A stretch of DNA of 64,000 nt from Niveibacterium terrae (lineage in GTDB: Bacteria; Pseudomonadota; Gammaproteobacteria; Burkholderiales; Rhodocyclaceae), in the NCBI RefSeq assembly GCF_048213115.1, contig NZ_CP172404.1, positions 496,001 through 560,000 of the forward strand, in the 5' to 3' direction. Made by a program: the position numbers and the translations under genes. The notes under the pieces are model-generated. The model saw only the letters and a list, made by a program, of their open reading frames with translations, ran no database searches and was not told the origin of the DNA. Position 1 is the first letter of the stretch, and each line of letters begins with the position of its first letter. This document shows, piece by piece, positions 25,315 through 33,494 of the stretch.

Positions 25315-26112
25315 TCAGCTCTCCTTGTCCGGAGTCGAATCCGCAGCTGCGACTGAGTCTGGTGCCGGCGCAGCTTGCGGCGCGGAGTCGGGAATCTGGA
25401 ACACGTCGCGATAGGACGCGTAGACCGTCGTCGCGACCAGAGGCACGACGATGAAGATGCCGAAGCCCAGAGTCAGCGTCACGAAGGCGGGAACCACGAT
25501 CGCGAGGATTGCGGCCAGCATCAGCGTCGCACCGCCGTTGCGCAGGCAGGCGCGCAGCGACAGCCGCATCGCGTCAAAGGGCGGAACCCGGTCGAGCATC
25601 ACCAGCGCCGGTGTGAACCACAGCGCCAGCAGCATCACGATCACCGCGACGAGCGTGACCGTCCAGTCGGCGAACAAGGCCTGGATCAGCATGTCGAGGC
25701 CGAAAGGCAGGTTGGAGAGCAGGTGCGAAACCGCCGAGATCGCGATCGCGATCAGGAAGGTCGCGAAACCGGCCAGGGTCAGCGCGAGGCCGAACAGCAT
25801 TCCGACCAGCGCGAGGTTGCCCGGGTGGAGCCGGAAGCCGTCAAAGAAGTGCGAGAAGCGCAGCTTTCCGGTCTCGTGCACCGAGTGCGCGGCCGCGAGC
25901 ATGCCCCCGGCCAGGATCTGCAACAGCACCATCGCGAGGATGCGGCCGATCATCGGCACGATACCGACCAGTGTCAGCGACACCAGGATCAGCAGGGCCA
26001 TCAACACCCATTCGCCGGGGTGGGTTGCGAACAGCCGCCAGCCCTCCCTGAGCCATTGCAACGCATGGGCGGCGGGGGTGTGGTGCGGAATGCGGCGGGG
26101 ATGAGCGTTCAT
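25315..26112 (-). CDS. BPSS1780-family membrane protein (copy B)
   Basis: Hydrophobic protein of 265 residues with about six helices and an N-terminal segment ALQWLREGWRLFATHPGEWVLMALLILVSLTLV, which parallels copy A. The soluble tail is Ala/Pro/Asp-rich. Family membership is judged from this N-terminal pattern and the helix layout. No catalytic motif is visible. It lies 4 bases upstream of copy A. Confidence 0.78.
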   Translation of the reverse strand: MNAHPRRIPHHTPAAHALQWLREGWRLFATHPGEWVLMALLILVSLTLVGIVPMIGRILAMVLLQILAGGMLAAAHSVHETGKLRFSHFFDGFRLHPGNLALVGMLFGLALTLAGFATFLIAIAISAVSHLLSNLPFGLDMLIQALFADWTVTLVAVIVMLLALWFTPALVMLDRVPPFDAMRLSLRACLRNGGATLMLAAILAIVVPAFVTLTLGFGIFIVVPLVATTVYASYRDVFQIPDSAPQAAPAPDSVAAADSTPDKES

Positions 26113-26164
26113 TTTCGGGCTCAGGGCAGGGGAAGGCGGATCCTAACCAAGCCCGGGTCAGGTT

Positions 26165-27112
26165 TCAAACCGGAAGAGGGGCTGAGGCGGGGGCGGTGCG
26201 ACGCGCGAGCAGGATTGCATGGTACTCGGCCGGATCCTTGACCAGGACCATCTCGCCTTCGCGCGGCCGGTGGAAGTCGGCCAGCCGGGACAGCCAGAAG
26301 CGCAGTGCGGCACGGCGCAGCATGCCAGGCCAGGCTGCGCGCTCGGCATCGGTGAACGGGCGGTCGGCGTGATAGGCCTCGAGCAGCGCTGCGCAGCGCC
26401 CGGCGTCGAGCCTGCCCTCTGAGTCGCTGCACCAGTCGTTCACCGTCACGGCGACGTCGAGCAGCAGCGAATCGGAGCAGGCGAAATAGAAGTCTATGAC
26501 TCCGCCGATGAACTCGCCGTCCCACAGCACGTTGTCACGGAACAGGTCGGCGTGGATCACGCCTTGGGGCAGGGGCGCGCCGTCGAGCTTGCGCTGGAAG
26601 GCGAGCTCGTCTTCGAGCAGCGCACGCGCTTCGCTCGCCAGATGCGGCAGAACCGCGGCGGCGGTCGCTTCGCGCCAGGCCGGGCCGCGCGAATTCTGCT
26701 GGCGGCGACCATAGGACTGACCGGCCAGATGAAGCCCCGCCAACATCGCGCCGAGGCGCTCGCAGTGCTGGGCTGTCGGCGTTTCGACCGAGCGGCCGGC
26801 CAGACGCGCGACCATCGTCGCCGGGCGGCCGTGCAGCGAGCCCAGGTAGTCGTTGTCGCGGTCGGCCACCGGGGCCGGCACGGGCAGGCCGTGGCGGGCC
26901 AGGTGGGCCATCAGGTTCAGATAGAAGGGTAGCTCGGCGCGCGGCACGCTTTCGAACAGCGTCAGGACAAAGCGGCCCAGTGTTGTCGTGACGAAGAAAT
27001 TGCTGTTCTGGACTCCGGCTTCTATGCCTTTGAGCTCCCGAAGCTGACCCACCGCATAGGACGAGAGCCACTGTTTGAGATCGGATTCGGTGAGGGGGGT
27101 GAAGACGGACAT
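26165..27112 (-). CDS. thrB: Homoserine kinase ThrB (APH-fold type)
   Basis: Kinase of 315 residues of the aminoglycoside-phosphotransferase-like ThrB class. The N-terminus MSVFTPLTESDLKQWLSSYAVGQL and GVQNSNFFVTTTLGRFVLTLFE are typical. The catalytic loop is GVIHADLFRDNVLWDGEFIGGVIDFYFAC, with the catalytic Asp and the metal-binding Asp. It phosphorylates homoserine in threonine synthesis. ATG 27112 begins exactly at the family N-terminus. The DUF2782 gene lies just upstream. Confidence 0.94.
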   Translation of the reverse strand: MSVFTPLTESDLKQWLSSYAVGQLRELKGIEAGVQNSNFFVTTTLGRFVLTLFESVPRAELPFYLNLMAHLARHGLPVPAPVADRDNDYLGSLHGRPATMVARLAGRSVETPTAQHCERLGAMLAGLHLAGQSYGRRQQNSRGPAWREATAAAVLPHLASEARALLEDELAFQRKLDGAPLPQGVIHADLFRDNVLWDGEFIGGVIDFYFACSDSLLLDVAVTVNDWCSDSEGRLDAGRCAALLEAYHADRPFTDAERAAWPGMLRRAALRFWLSRLADFHRPREGEMVLVKDPAEYHAILLARRTAPASAPLPV

Positions 27113-27159
27113 TGTCGAGGGGGGGGTGAGAGCGGCGGCGCGGGCCGCCGCTGAGGGGC

Positions 27160-27486
27160 TTACCAGCTCAGGATCGTCCACATCGGTACGGACAGTTCAC
27201 GCTCGTTCGCACGCGAGAACACACCGTCGCCCTTGTGGTCGACGAGGTAATAGGGTTTGCCTATCCGGGGCGTGACCTTGATCATGTAGAGGCGACCGCG
27301 GATCCGGTACTCCTCGATCTTGTTCTCGCCGCGCTGCTTGACCGTCACTTCGGGTTTGACTTCCGCATTGGCGGCGGGCGTCGTGCTCGCGTCGGGCATT
27401 GGCGGCGGTTCGGGAACCGGCTTGGGCTCGTCGGCCGCGAAGGCGGACAGGCTGAGCATACCCAGCAGGGCAATGATTTTCCGCAT
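27160..27486 (-). CDS. DUF2782 family periplasmic protein
   Basis: Small protein of 108 residues with a Sec signal peptide (ends SAFAADE) and a Pro-rich linker. Its conserved core is QRGENKIEEYRIRGRLYMIKVTPRIGKPYYLVDHKGDGVF, typical of DUF2782. Function is unknown. The gene lies between the LOG-family gene and thrB, and near polA, an arrangement I recall from betaproteobacteria. Confidence 0.85.
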   Translation of the reverse strand: MRKIIALLGMLSLSAFAADEPKPVPEPPPMPDASTTPAANAEVKPEVTVKQRGENKIEEYRIRGRLYMIKVTPRIGKPYYLVDHKGDGVFSRANERELSVPMWTILSW

Positions 27487-27500
27487 CGTCGCTTTTCCTC

Positions 27501-28229
27501 TCAGAGGTTGAGCATCAGCTCGTGTTCGTGGGGCTGCATTTCGAAGCCGCGGTGTTCGTAGTGCTTGAAGATCGCTTCGAGCACTTCCTGGGGAGAGTCG
27601 ATCATCTGGACCAGATCCAGGTCTTCCGGATTGATCATCCCCTCGGCGACCAGAGTCTGCCGGAACCAGTCTATCAGGCCTTTCCAGAATGGCGAGTGGT
27701 AGAGGATCACCGGGATCTTGCGGCTCTTGCGGGTCTGGATCAGGGTCAGCGACTCCATCACCTCGTCCAGCGTGCCGAAGCCTCCGGGCATCACGATGTA
27801 GGCGCTTGCGAAGCGCACGAACATGTACTTGCGCGCGAAGAAATGATGGAAGGTTTGCGAGATGTCCTGGTAAGGGTTCGCGTGCTGCTCCATCGGCAGC
27901 TGGATATTGAGACCGATCGACGGCGACTTTCCGTGGAAAGCGCCCTTGTTCGCCGCCTCCATGATGCCCGGCCCGCCGCCCGAGATCACCGAGAAACCGG
28001 AATCCGACAGCATCCGCGCGATCTCTTCGGTGACCTTGTAGTAGGGGTGTTCGGGCGGAGTGCGGGCGCTGCCGAAGATCGTGACGGCCGGGCGGATTGG
28101 CCCCATCCGTTCAGCGGCTTCGACGAACTCTGACATAATCCCGAAGATCCGCCAGGCTTCCCGGGCCATCTGTCCGTCGGAGCCCGGCGTGCCGTAGGTG
28201 CCCGGTGGCAATTTGTCTTGAGCACTCAT
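27501..28229 (-). CDS. LOG-family (TIGR00730) Rossmann-fold protein
   Basis: Cytoplasmic protein of 242 residues with the LOG signature PGGFGTLDEVMESLTLIQTRK and the nucleotide-binding GGGPGIMEAANKGAF segment. Members are nucleotide 5'-monophosphate phosphoribohydrolases. It is divergent from polA with 72 bases between starts. The actual substrate is not known. Confidence 0.9.
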   Translation of the reverse strand: MSAQDKLPPGTYGTPGSDGQMAREAWRIFGIMSEFVEAAERMGPIRPAVTIFGSARTPPEHPYYKVTEEIARMLSDSGFSVISGGGPGIMEAANKGAFHGKSPSIGLNIQLPMEQHANPYQDISQTFHHFFARKYMFVRFASAYIVMPGGFGTLDEVMESLTLIQTRKSRKIPVILYHSPFWKGLIDWFRQTLVAEGMINPEDLDLVQMIDSPQEVLEAIFKHYEHRGFEMQPHEHELMLNL

Positions 28230-28301
28230 TTCTGTCTTTCGCTGGTGGGCGCGGAGCCGATGTCGGTGGCGGCGCTCAGAAGCACCTTCCGGGAATAAAC
28301 C

Positions 28302-31055
28302 ATGCCGACGCTGCTGTTGGTCGATGGATCATCGTACCTGTACCGCGCATTCCACGCCCTGCCCGATATGCGCAACGCGCATGGCGAGCCGACAGGCGCA
28401 GTCTATGGAGTACTCTCCATGCTACGCCGGCTCAGAAACGACCACAAGGCGGACCGGTTGGCCTGCGTTTTCGACGCGAAGGGCCCGTCTTTCCGCGTGG
28501 ATCTGTATCCCGAGTACAAGGCCAACCGTCCGCCCATGGACGACGACATGAGGGTCCAGATCGAGCCTCTGCACGCCTGCGTCGAGGCCGACGGCTGGCC
28601 TGTGCTGTGCGTCGAGGGCATCGAGGCGGACGACGCGATCGGAACGCTGGCGCGCCAGGCCGAGGAGCAGGGCTTTGACGTGATCATCTCGACCGGCGAC
28701 AAGGACTTCGCGCAGCTCGTCTCGCCGCGCATCACGCTGGTCAATACGATGAGCAACGAAGTGCTCGACGAGGCCGGGGTCGAGACGAAGTTTGGCGTGA
28801 AGCCCGCACGCATCGTCGACTACCTTGCACTGATCGGCGACACGTCGGACAACGTGCCGGGCGTGCCCAAGTGCGGCCCCAAGACCGCAGTCAAATGGCT
28901 GACCGAGTACGGCACGCTGGACGGAGTCGTCGAACACGCGGCGTCGATCAAGGGGGTGGTCGGCGAGAACCTGCGCAAACATCTCGACTTCCTGCCTCTG
29001 GGCCGCCTGCTGGTGACGATCGCGACGAGCAGCGAGCTGCCGCGCGATGTTGAATCGCTCAAACCCGAGCCCGTCGATCAGGCCCGGCTCGAACAGCTCT
29101 TCGAGCGCCTCGGTTTCAAGAGCTGGCTGCGCGAGCTGCGCGGCCAGGGGACGGTGGCCGATTCGGCGAAGCCGCATGCTGCGCAGTCGCCTGTTTCCGA
29201 AAGGTCTGCCGAGTCAGTCGGGCCCGCCGCGGAACCCGGAGCCCATCGGGCCGGCTATGTCGCGATCCGCGACTGGGCCACTTTCGATGCCTGGTTCGCG
29301 AAGATCAACGCGGCCGGACTGACCGCGTTCGATACCGAGACGGACAGCCTCGACCCTCTGGCCGCCCATCTGGTCGGCATGAGTTTCTGCGTGACCCCCG
29401 GCGAGGCGGCCTACCTGCCTCTGGGCCACCGCTCGCCGGGCATGCCCGATCAGCTGCCGCTCGCTCCTGTTCTGGAAAAGCTCAAACCCTGGTTCGAGTC
29501 GGCCGCGCACGCGAAGCTCGGCCAGAACCTCAAGTACGATCGCCACGTGCTGGCCAATCACGGCATTGCGCTCGCCGGCATCGCGCACGACACTTTGCTC
29601 GAATCCTTCGTGATCGAGAGCGACAAGGGGCACGACCTCGATCAGCTCGCGAAGCGCCATACGGGAATGCTTGGGACGCTGTCCTATACCGATGTCTGCG
29701 GCAAGGGCGCGAACCAGATCTCCTTTGCCGACGTCGAACTCGAGCGTGCGACCGAATACGCAGCCGAGGATGCCGACGCGACGCTGCGTGTGCACAAGAC
29801 TCTGTTTCCGAGGCTGGCGGCCGACGCAAAGCTCGCCTCGGTCTATCGCGACATCGAGATGCCCGCGCTCGAAGTGCTGTGGGCGATGGAGCGCAACGGC
29901 GTGCTGATCGACCGCGACCGGCTGCTCGCCCAGAGCGATGTTCTGGGGCGGCGGATGATCGAGATCGAGGCCGGCGCGCACGCGCTCGCGAAGCAGCCTT
30001 TCAATCTGAACAGCCCGAAGCAGATCCAGGAGATCCTCTTCGAGCGCGAGAAGCTTCCGGTCATCAAGAAGACGCCCGGCGGTCAGCCTTCGACCGACGA
30101 GGAAGTGCTGCAGCAGCTCGCTCTGGACTATCCGCTGCCGAAGCTGCTGCTCGAATACCGCAGCTTTGCAAAGCTCAAGAGCACCTACACGGACAAGCTG
30201 CCGCGCATGCTCGATGCGCGCACCGGCCGGGTCCATACGAGCTTCTCGCAGGGCGGCGCGGTGACCGGGCGGATTTCCAGTTCCGAACCGAATCTGCAGA
30301 ACATCCCGGTGCGCACCGAGGAAGGCCGGCGGATACGCTCTGCCTTCATCGCCCCGCCCGGACACCTGATCGTGTCGGCCGACTATTCGCAGATCGAACT
30401 GAGGATCATGGCGCATATCTCGGGGGACGAGCGCCTGCTCGAAGCCTTCGCGCAGGGCGAGGATGTACACCGCGCGACCGCGGCCGAAGTGTTCGGACTG
30501 ACGCCGATCGAAGTCAGCAGCGAGCAGCGCCGCTATGCGAAGACGATCAACTTCGGGTTGATCTACGGGATGAGTGCGCACGGTCTCGCCAAAGCGCTGG
30601 ATCTCGATCGCTCGGCGGCCCAGGCCTATATCGACCGCTACTTCATGCGCTATCCCGGCGTCGCCCGCTACATGGAGGAGACGCGCGCCTTCGCCCGCGA
30701 ACACGGCTACGTCGAGACCGTATTCGGCCGTCGGCTGTGGCTGCCCGAGATCCGCTCGAGCGGGGCGGGCCGTCGCCAGGGCGCCGAGCGGGCCGCGATC
30801 AATGCGCCGATGCAGGGCACGGCCGCCGATGTGATCAAGCTGGCGATGCGTCGCGTCTACGACTGGCTGAACGAGAGCGGCAAACGCTCCCGGCTGATCC
30901 TGCAGGTGCACGACGAACTGGTGCTCGAAGTGCCCGAAGCCGAGCTCGCCGAGATCCGCGAACGCGTGCCGGCTCTGATGGCCGGCGTCGCCAAACTCAA
31001 AGTGCCTCTGATCGCCGAAGTCGGTCATGGCGCGAACTGGGATGCCGCACACTGA
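28302..31055 (+). CDS. polA: DNA polymerase I
   Basis: Complete three-domain enzyme of 917 residues. The 5'-3' exonuclease (1-about 290) has LLVDGSSYLYRAFHALP and ISTGDKDFAQLV. The 3'-5' exonuclease (about 320-500) has the DxE motif in FDTETDSLDP. The polymerase domain has motif A (VSADYSQIELRIMAHIS), motif B (RRYAKTINFGLIYGMSAHGLA) and motif C (QVHDELVLEVP). The final 38 codons are duplicated downstream at 32351-32465. The next gene begins one base after the stop. Confidence 0.98.
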   Translation: MPTLLLVDGSSYLYRAFHALPDMRNAHGEPTGAVYGVLSMLRRLRNDHKADRLACVFDAKGPSFRVDLYPEYKANRPPMDDDMRVQIEPLHACVEADGWPVLCVEGIEADDAIGTLARQAEEQGFDVIISTGDKDFAQLVSPRITLVNTMSNEVLDEAGVETKFGVKPARIVDYLALIGDTSDNVPGVPKCGPKTAVKWLTEYGTLDGVVEHAASIKGVVGENLRKHLDFLPLGRLLVTIATSSELPRDVESLKPEPVDQARLEQLFERLGFKSWLRELRGQGTVADSAKPHAAQSPVSERSAESVGPAAEPGAHRAGYVAIRDWATFDAWFAKINAAGLTAFDTETDSLDPLAAHLVGMSFCVTPGEAAYLPLGHRSPGMPDQLPLAPVLEKLKPWFESAAHAKLGQNLKYDRHVLANHGIALAGIAHDTLLESFVIESDKGHDLDQLAKRHTGMLGTLSYTDVCGKGANQISFADVELERATEYAAEDADATLRVHKTLFPRLAADAKLASVYRDIEMPALEVLWAMERNGVLIDRDRLLAQSDVLGRRMIEIEAGAHALAKQPFNLNSPKQIQEILFEREKLPVIKKTPGGQPSTDEEVLQQLALDYPLPKLLLEYRSFAKLKSTYTDKLPRMLDARTGRVHTSFSQGGAVTGRISSSEPNLQNIPVRTEEGRRIRSAFIAPPGHLIVSADYSQIELRIMAHISGDERLLEAFAQGEDVHRATAAEVFGLTPIEVSSEQRRYAKTINFGLIYGMSAHGLAKALDLDRSAAQAYIDRYFMRYPGVARYMEETRAFAREHGYVETVFGRRLWLPEIRSSGAGRRQGAERAAINAPMQGTAADVIKLAMRRVYDWLNESGKRSRLILQVHDELVLEVPEAELAEIRERVPALMAGVAKLKVPLIAEVGHGANWDAAH

Positions 31056-31275
31056 CATGAACGAAACGACCAACAAACCGGCCGGCAAGCCCGGCCCCGC
31101 AGCGTTCGCGCTGATCGTGGTCGGCGGGCTCGCGCTGCCGGTCTATATCTGGCAGTCCGATGCGGGGTTTCGGCCCGAACTGCGCGGCACCCAGTTCTGG
31201 ATCGAGGCGGGAATCGCCTGGGGGCTGGGCATCGCGATCGCGGCCGGCCTCAGGCTGTGGGCAAAGAAGCGGCTT
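30941..31275 (+). repeat. Direct repeat, copy 1 (polA 3' end plus small membrane gene)
   Basis: This 335-base stretch aligns without gaps to 32351-32685, offset exactly 1410 bases. I count about 22 mismatches by eye (about 93% identity). It covers the last codons of polA and almost all of the small membrane gene. Copy 1 is the native context because it continues into full-length polA. Confidence 0.93.
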
Positions 31276-31278
31276 TAG
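31057..31278 (+). CDS. Small two-helix membrane protein (copy 1)
   Basis: Protein of 73 residues with two predicted membrane helices (about 13-32 and 47-66) and a basic tail (RLWAKKRL). It starts one base after the polA stop and ends just inside the direct repeat. Function is unknown. A second copy lies at 32467-32691 with eight or so differing residues, mostly in the loop between the helices (DAGF versus DPLF). Confidence 0.75.
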   Translation: MNETTNKPAGKPGPAAFALIVVGGLALPVYIWQSDAGFRPELRGTQFWIEAGIAWGLGIAIAAGLRLWAKKRL

Positions 31279-31337
31279 CGCAGCTCATCGAGTGGATTAT
31301 GCTGGCGGCTTGTGTGGGATCATATGAGGAAGTGGAC

Positions 31338-32096
31338 TCAATTTCGGGGGGCTTCCCTTTTTTGCAGCTGCTTGATCGCGTTGTTGAATTTTGTGATGAT
31401 TTCGTCGGGAACCTGTTTGCTGCAAGCAACGTAGCGGATTTCTCCCTCTGGAGCATTTGAAAAATTGATCATGCGAACATCCGATGGGCCAAGGCCTGCG
31501 GCTGCAAGCATGCTTTCCGCCTCTTCCTGTGGAATGAACATCAAGTCCGCACGCCCAGCCATAATCATCTGCAACATTTGCAGGTTTTCGACAGTAACCT
31601 CTACTTTTGTTGGCGCAGTTTTCTTGATTGCGGCATCCAGTGGCTTGCCATAGGAGTATGCTGTTTTTACCAGCAAAGTAATGTTTTTTTTGCTGAGAGT
31701 GGCTTCTATTGAGTCGCCGTCCTTCAGCTTTTCATTTTTGGCGCTGGATAGCGCAATTCTTTTCTTGTCTTTGTAGATGGGGGCTGTGTATTTTCCATAG
31801 CTTTCGCGTTCTTCGTTTTTGAGCCAGTTCAAGCCGCAATCAAGTCCCGTGTTTGCCTTGATGATGGCAATTTGCCGAGCAAAAGGAGTCTCTCTGACTA
31901 TGAACGGAATTTTCGCATCCTTGAAAGCGGTGATTGCTGGAGATCCGATCAGGCCCGTAAGTTGGCCATCCTTTGTGAACGTGTAGGGCTGGCGTTCATT
32001 GAAATGAAGGGTGATCTGGGCGGCGCTTGGTAAGGACAATGCCAAGGCAAAAGAAGCAAAAATTCCCGATGCCAACGTGGGTTTGTTTCTTTTCAT
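31338..32096 (-). CDS. Periplasmic solute-binding protein, family 3 type
   Basis: Secreted protein of 252 residues. A signal peptide (ends LPSAAQ) precedes a two-lobed SBP_bac_3-like domain: LHFNERQPYTFTKDGQLTGLIGSPAITAFKD, then ENLQMLQMIMAGRADLMFIPQEEAESML. No ABC permease or ATPase gene is adjacent, so it may be an orphan binding or signalling protein. Base composition is much lower in GC than its neighbours: two sampled 60-base lines gave about 45% GC. Lys/Asn/Ile are frequent. It lies between the two direct repeats, pointing to acquired DNA. Confidence 0.82.
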   Translation of the reverse strand: MKRNKPTLASGIFASFALALSLPSAAQITLHFNERQPYTFTKDGQLTGLIGSPAITAFKDAKIPFIVRETPFARQIAIIKANTGLDCGLNWLKNEERESYGKYTAPIYKDKKRIALSSAKNEKLKDGDSIEATLSKKNITLLVKTAYSYGKPLDAAIKKTAPTKVEVTVENLQMLQMIMAGRADLMFIPQEEAESMLAAAGLGPSDVRMINFSNAPEGEIRYVACSKQVPDEIITKFNNAIKQLQKREAPRN

Positions 32097-32117
32097 GGGT
32101 ATTCTTCCCGGGATGCT

Positions 32118-32465
32118 TTGATCGGTGTGGGTTTCTTCCGCATCTCGAAATCCAGAAGACGAAATATCCTCTTTATAGGGATGCTCTTGGCTGGGCTTTT
32201 GGCGCTTCTGGCATCAGGATTGCCCGAAGACTACCTTGTGCGTACTTACTATATAGATGCTCTTGCAACAGATGGCACCTTGGCAGAGCCAAGTCGCCGG
32301 AGCATTGCCCACATAGCCCCGACAGAACACGAGCAGATCGCCTTCACGGTCGAGCTCGCCGAGATCCGCGAGCGGGTGCCGGCCCTGATGGCCGGCGTCG
32401 CCAAACTCAAAGTGCGGTTGATCGCCGAAGTCGGCCATGGCGCGAACTGGGATGCCGCACACTGA
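32118..32465 (+). pseudogene. Chimeric frame: unknown hydrophobic N-part fused to the polA C-terminal tail
   Basis: An open frame of up to 115 residues (TTG at 32118; an ATG at 32181 would give 94). The first part is of unknown origin and contains a hydrophobic segment (MLLAGLLALLASG). From 32351 it runs in frame into the last 38 residues of PolA (ELAEIRERVPALMAGVAKLKV...GHGANWDAAH). The polA part is a fragment without catalytic residues. Most base changes relative to full polA are silent. It is called a pseudogene/fusion remnant; whether it is translated is unknown. Confidence 0.6.
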
Positions 32466-32685
32466 CATGAACGAACCGACCAACAAACCGACCGGCAAGC
32501 CCGGCCCCGCAGCGCTTGCGCTGATCGTGGTCGGCGGGCTCGCGCTGCCGGTCTATATCTGGCAGTCCGATCCGCTCTTCCGGCCCGAACTGCGCGGCCC
32601 CCAATTCTGGATCGAGGCGGGAATCGCCTGGGGCCTGGGCATCGCGATCGCGGCCGGACTCAGGCTGTGGGCGAAGAAGAGGCTT
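32351..32685 (+). repeat. Direct repeat, copy 2
   Basis: Second copy of the 335-base repeat, ungapped against 30941-31275. It contains the 3' tail of polA and the duplicated small membrane gene. The left edge is abrupt at CGAGCTCGCC (32351). The repeat pair brackets about 1.07 kb of AT-richer DNA. No inverted repeats, transposase or target duplication are visible at the edges. Confidence 0.93.
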
Positions 32686-32691
32686 CGCTAG
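32467..32691 (+). CDS. Small two-helix membrane protein (copy 2)
   Basis: Intact paralogue of the gene at 31057-31278, with 74 residues, the same two helices and the tail RLWAKKRLR. It again starts one base after a polA-derived stop codon. Reading frame and helices are preserved despite about 7% base divergence. This suggests the copy diverged in a functional setting or is still functional. Function is unknown. Confidence 0.72.
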   Translation: MNEPTNKPTGKPGPAALALIVVGGLALPVYIWQSDPLFRPELRGPQFWIEAGIAWGLGIAIAAGLRLWAKKRLR

Positions 32692-32717
32692 GCGGAGCCT
32701 CGCCTGAGCCGGATGGC

Positions 32718-33458
32718 TTACTTCCCGGGGAGCCAGATCGCCTGATCGGGCGTGACCTGGGTTGCAAAGTCGGCGTTGGCGGGGATGCGCGCGCGGAAGC
32801 GATCGCTGCGGAAGAACTTCATCTTGTTGATCTTCCCTGACCTCAGAATCCCATGATCGAGGATGGGAATCCTCATCTCCGAGTAACGGTCGCCGATGTA
32901 TTGTCTGCAGATCTTGGTGAAGGGCAGGATATCCTCAGCCAGCAATCCGTTGAATTCGCTCAAGTCTCTCTTCCTGAGCGCATCCATCTTGTCGAACTGA
33001 TCTTCGCAGATGATCTGCAAAGCAGTCTCGGGCATGTCGTAGTGCGGCGACCACAGAACAGACCACCCGCTCTGCTGCTGCTCGATGTCGTCAATGAGCC
33101 GAGGGCTCAACAGGAAGGCATCCGATTCGATATGGATGATCTTCTTCGCGCCGAGCTCGCGAGCGATATGAACAGAGTGCAGAAAACTGCGCCACCAGCC
33201 CGGATAGGACATCAGTGCTGATCGTCCCAGGCGGTTCGCAAATCTGACGAGCAGAGGATCGCTTCCGTCGATGGTTTGATCGCATCCGATGCTGCGGATT
33301 TTTTCTGCGGCGGGAGTGTAGAAAGAACCGTCGTCGATCATCAAAAGCCGGGAGTCGGCGAAAGGGATTTGGCGGTAGTGATCCAGCCACCTCTGGTAGC
33401 GGGCGTTCCAGTCCTTTTCGTTGCGGAAGAAGCTGGTGCAGAAAACGATCGATTTCAT
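32718..33458 (-). CDS. Putative glycosyltransferase-like protein of the LPS cluster
   Basis: Protein of 246 residues that I do not recognise as a named family. It has a GT-A-like look: N-terminal beta strand (SIVFCTSFFRNEKDWNARYQRWLDHY), LLMIDDGS near residue 40, and a possible acidic metal/sugar site in IIHIESDAFLLSPRLI. No signal peptide or membrane helix. It is the last gene of a seven-gene minus-strand cluster ending in glycosyltransferases and msbA, so a role in lipopolysaccharide or capsule sugar transfer is likely but unproven. An acceptor or sugar donor cannot be named. Confidence 0.6.
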   Translation of the reverse strand: MKSIVFCTSFFRNEKDWNARYQRWLDHYRQIPFADSRLLMIDDGSFYTPAAEKIRSIGCDQTIDGSDPLLVRFANRLGRSALMSYPGWWRSFLHSVHIARELGAKKIIHIESDAFLLSPRLIDDIEQQQSGWSVLWSPHYDMPETALQIICEDQFDKMDALRKRDLSEFNGLLAEDILPFTKICRQYIGDRYSEMRIPILDHGILRSGKINKMKFFRSDRFRARIPANADFATQVTPDQAIWLPGK

Positions 33459-33494
33459 GTTCGTGTTTTTGTGGGGTGAGAGGAGGCTCTTGCC

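Noticed and set aside
29214..31088. A 624-codon minus-strand open frame across polA.
   Set aside because: It is antisense to conserved polymerase motifs; the translated sequence has no family features.
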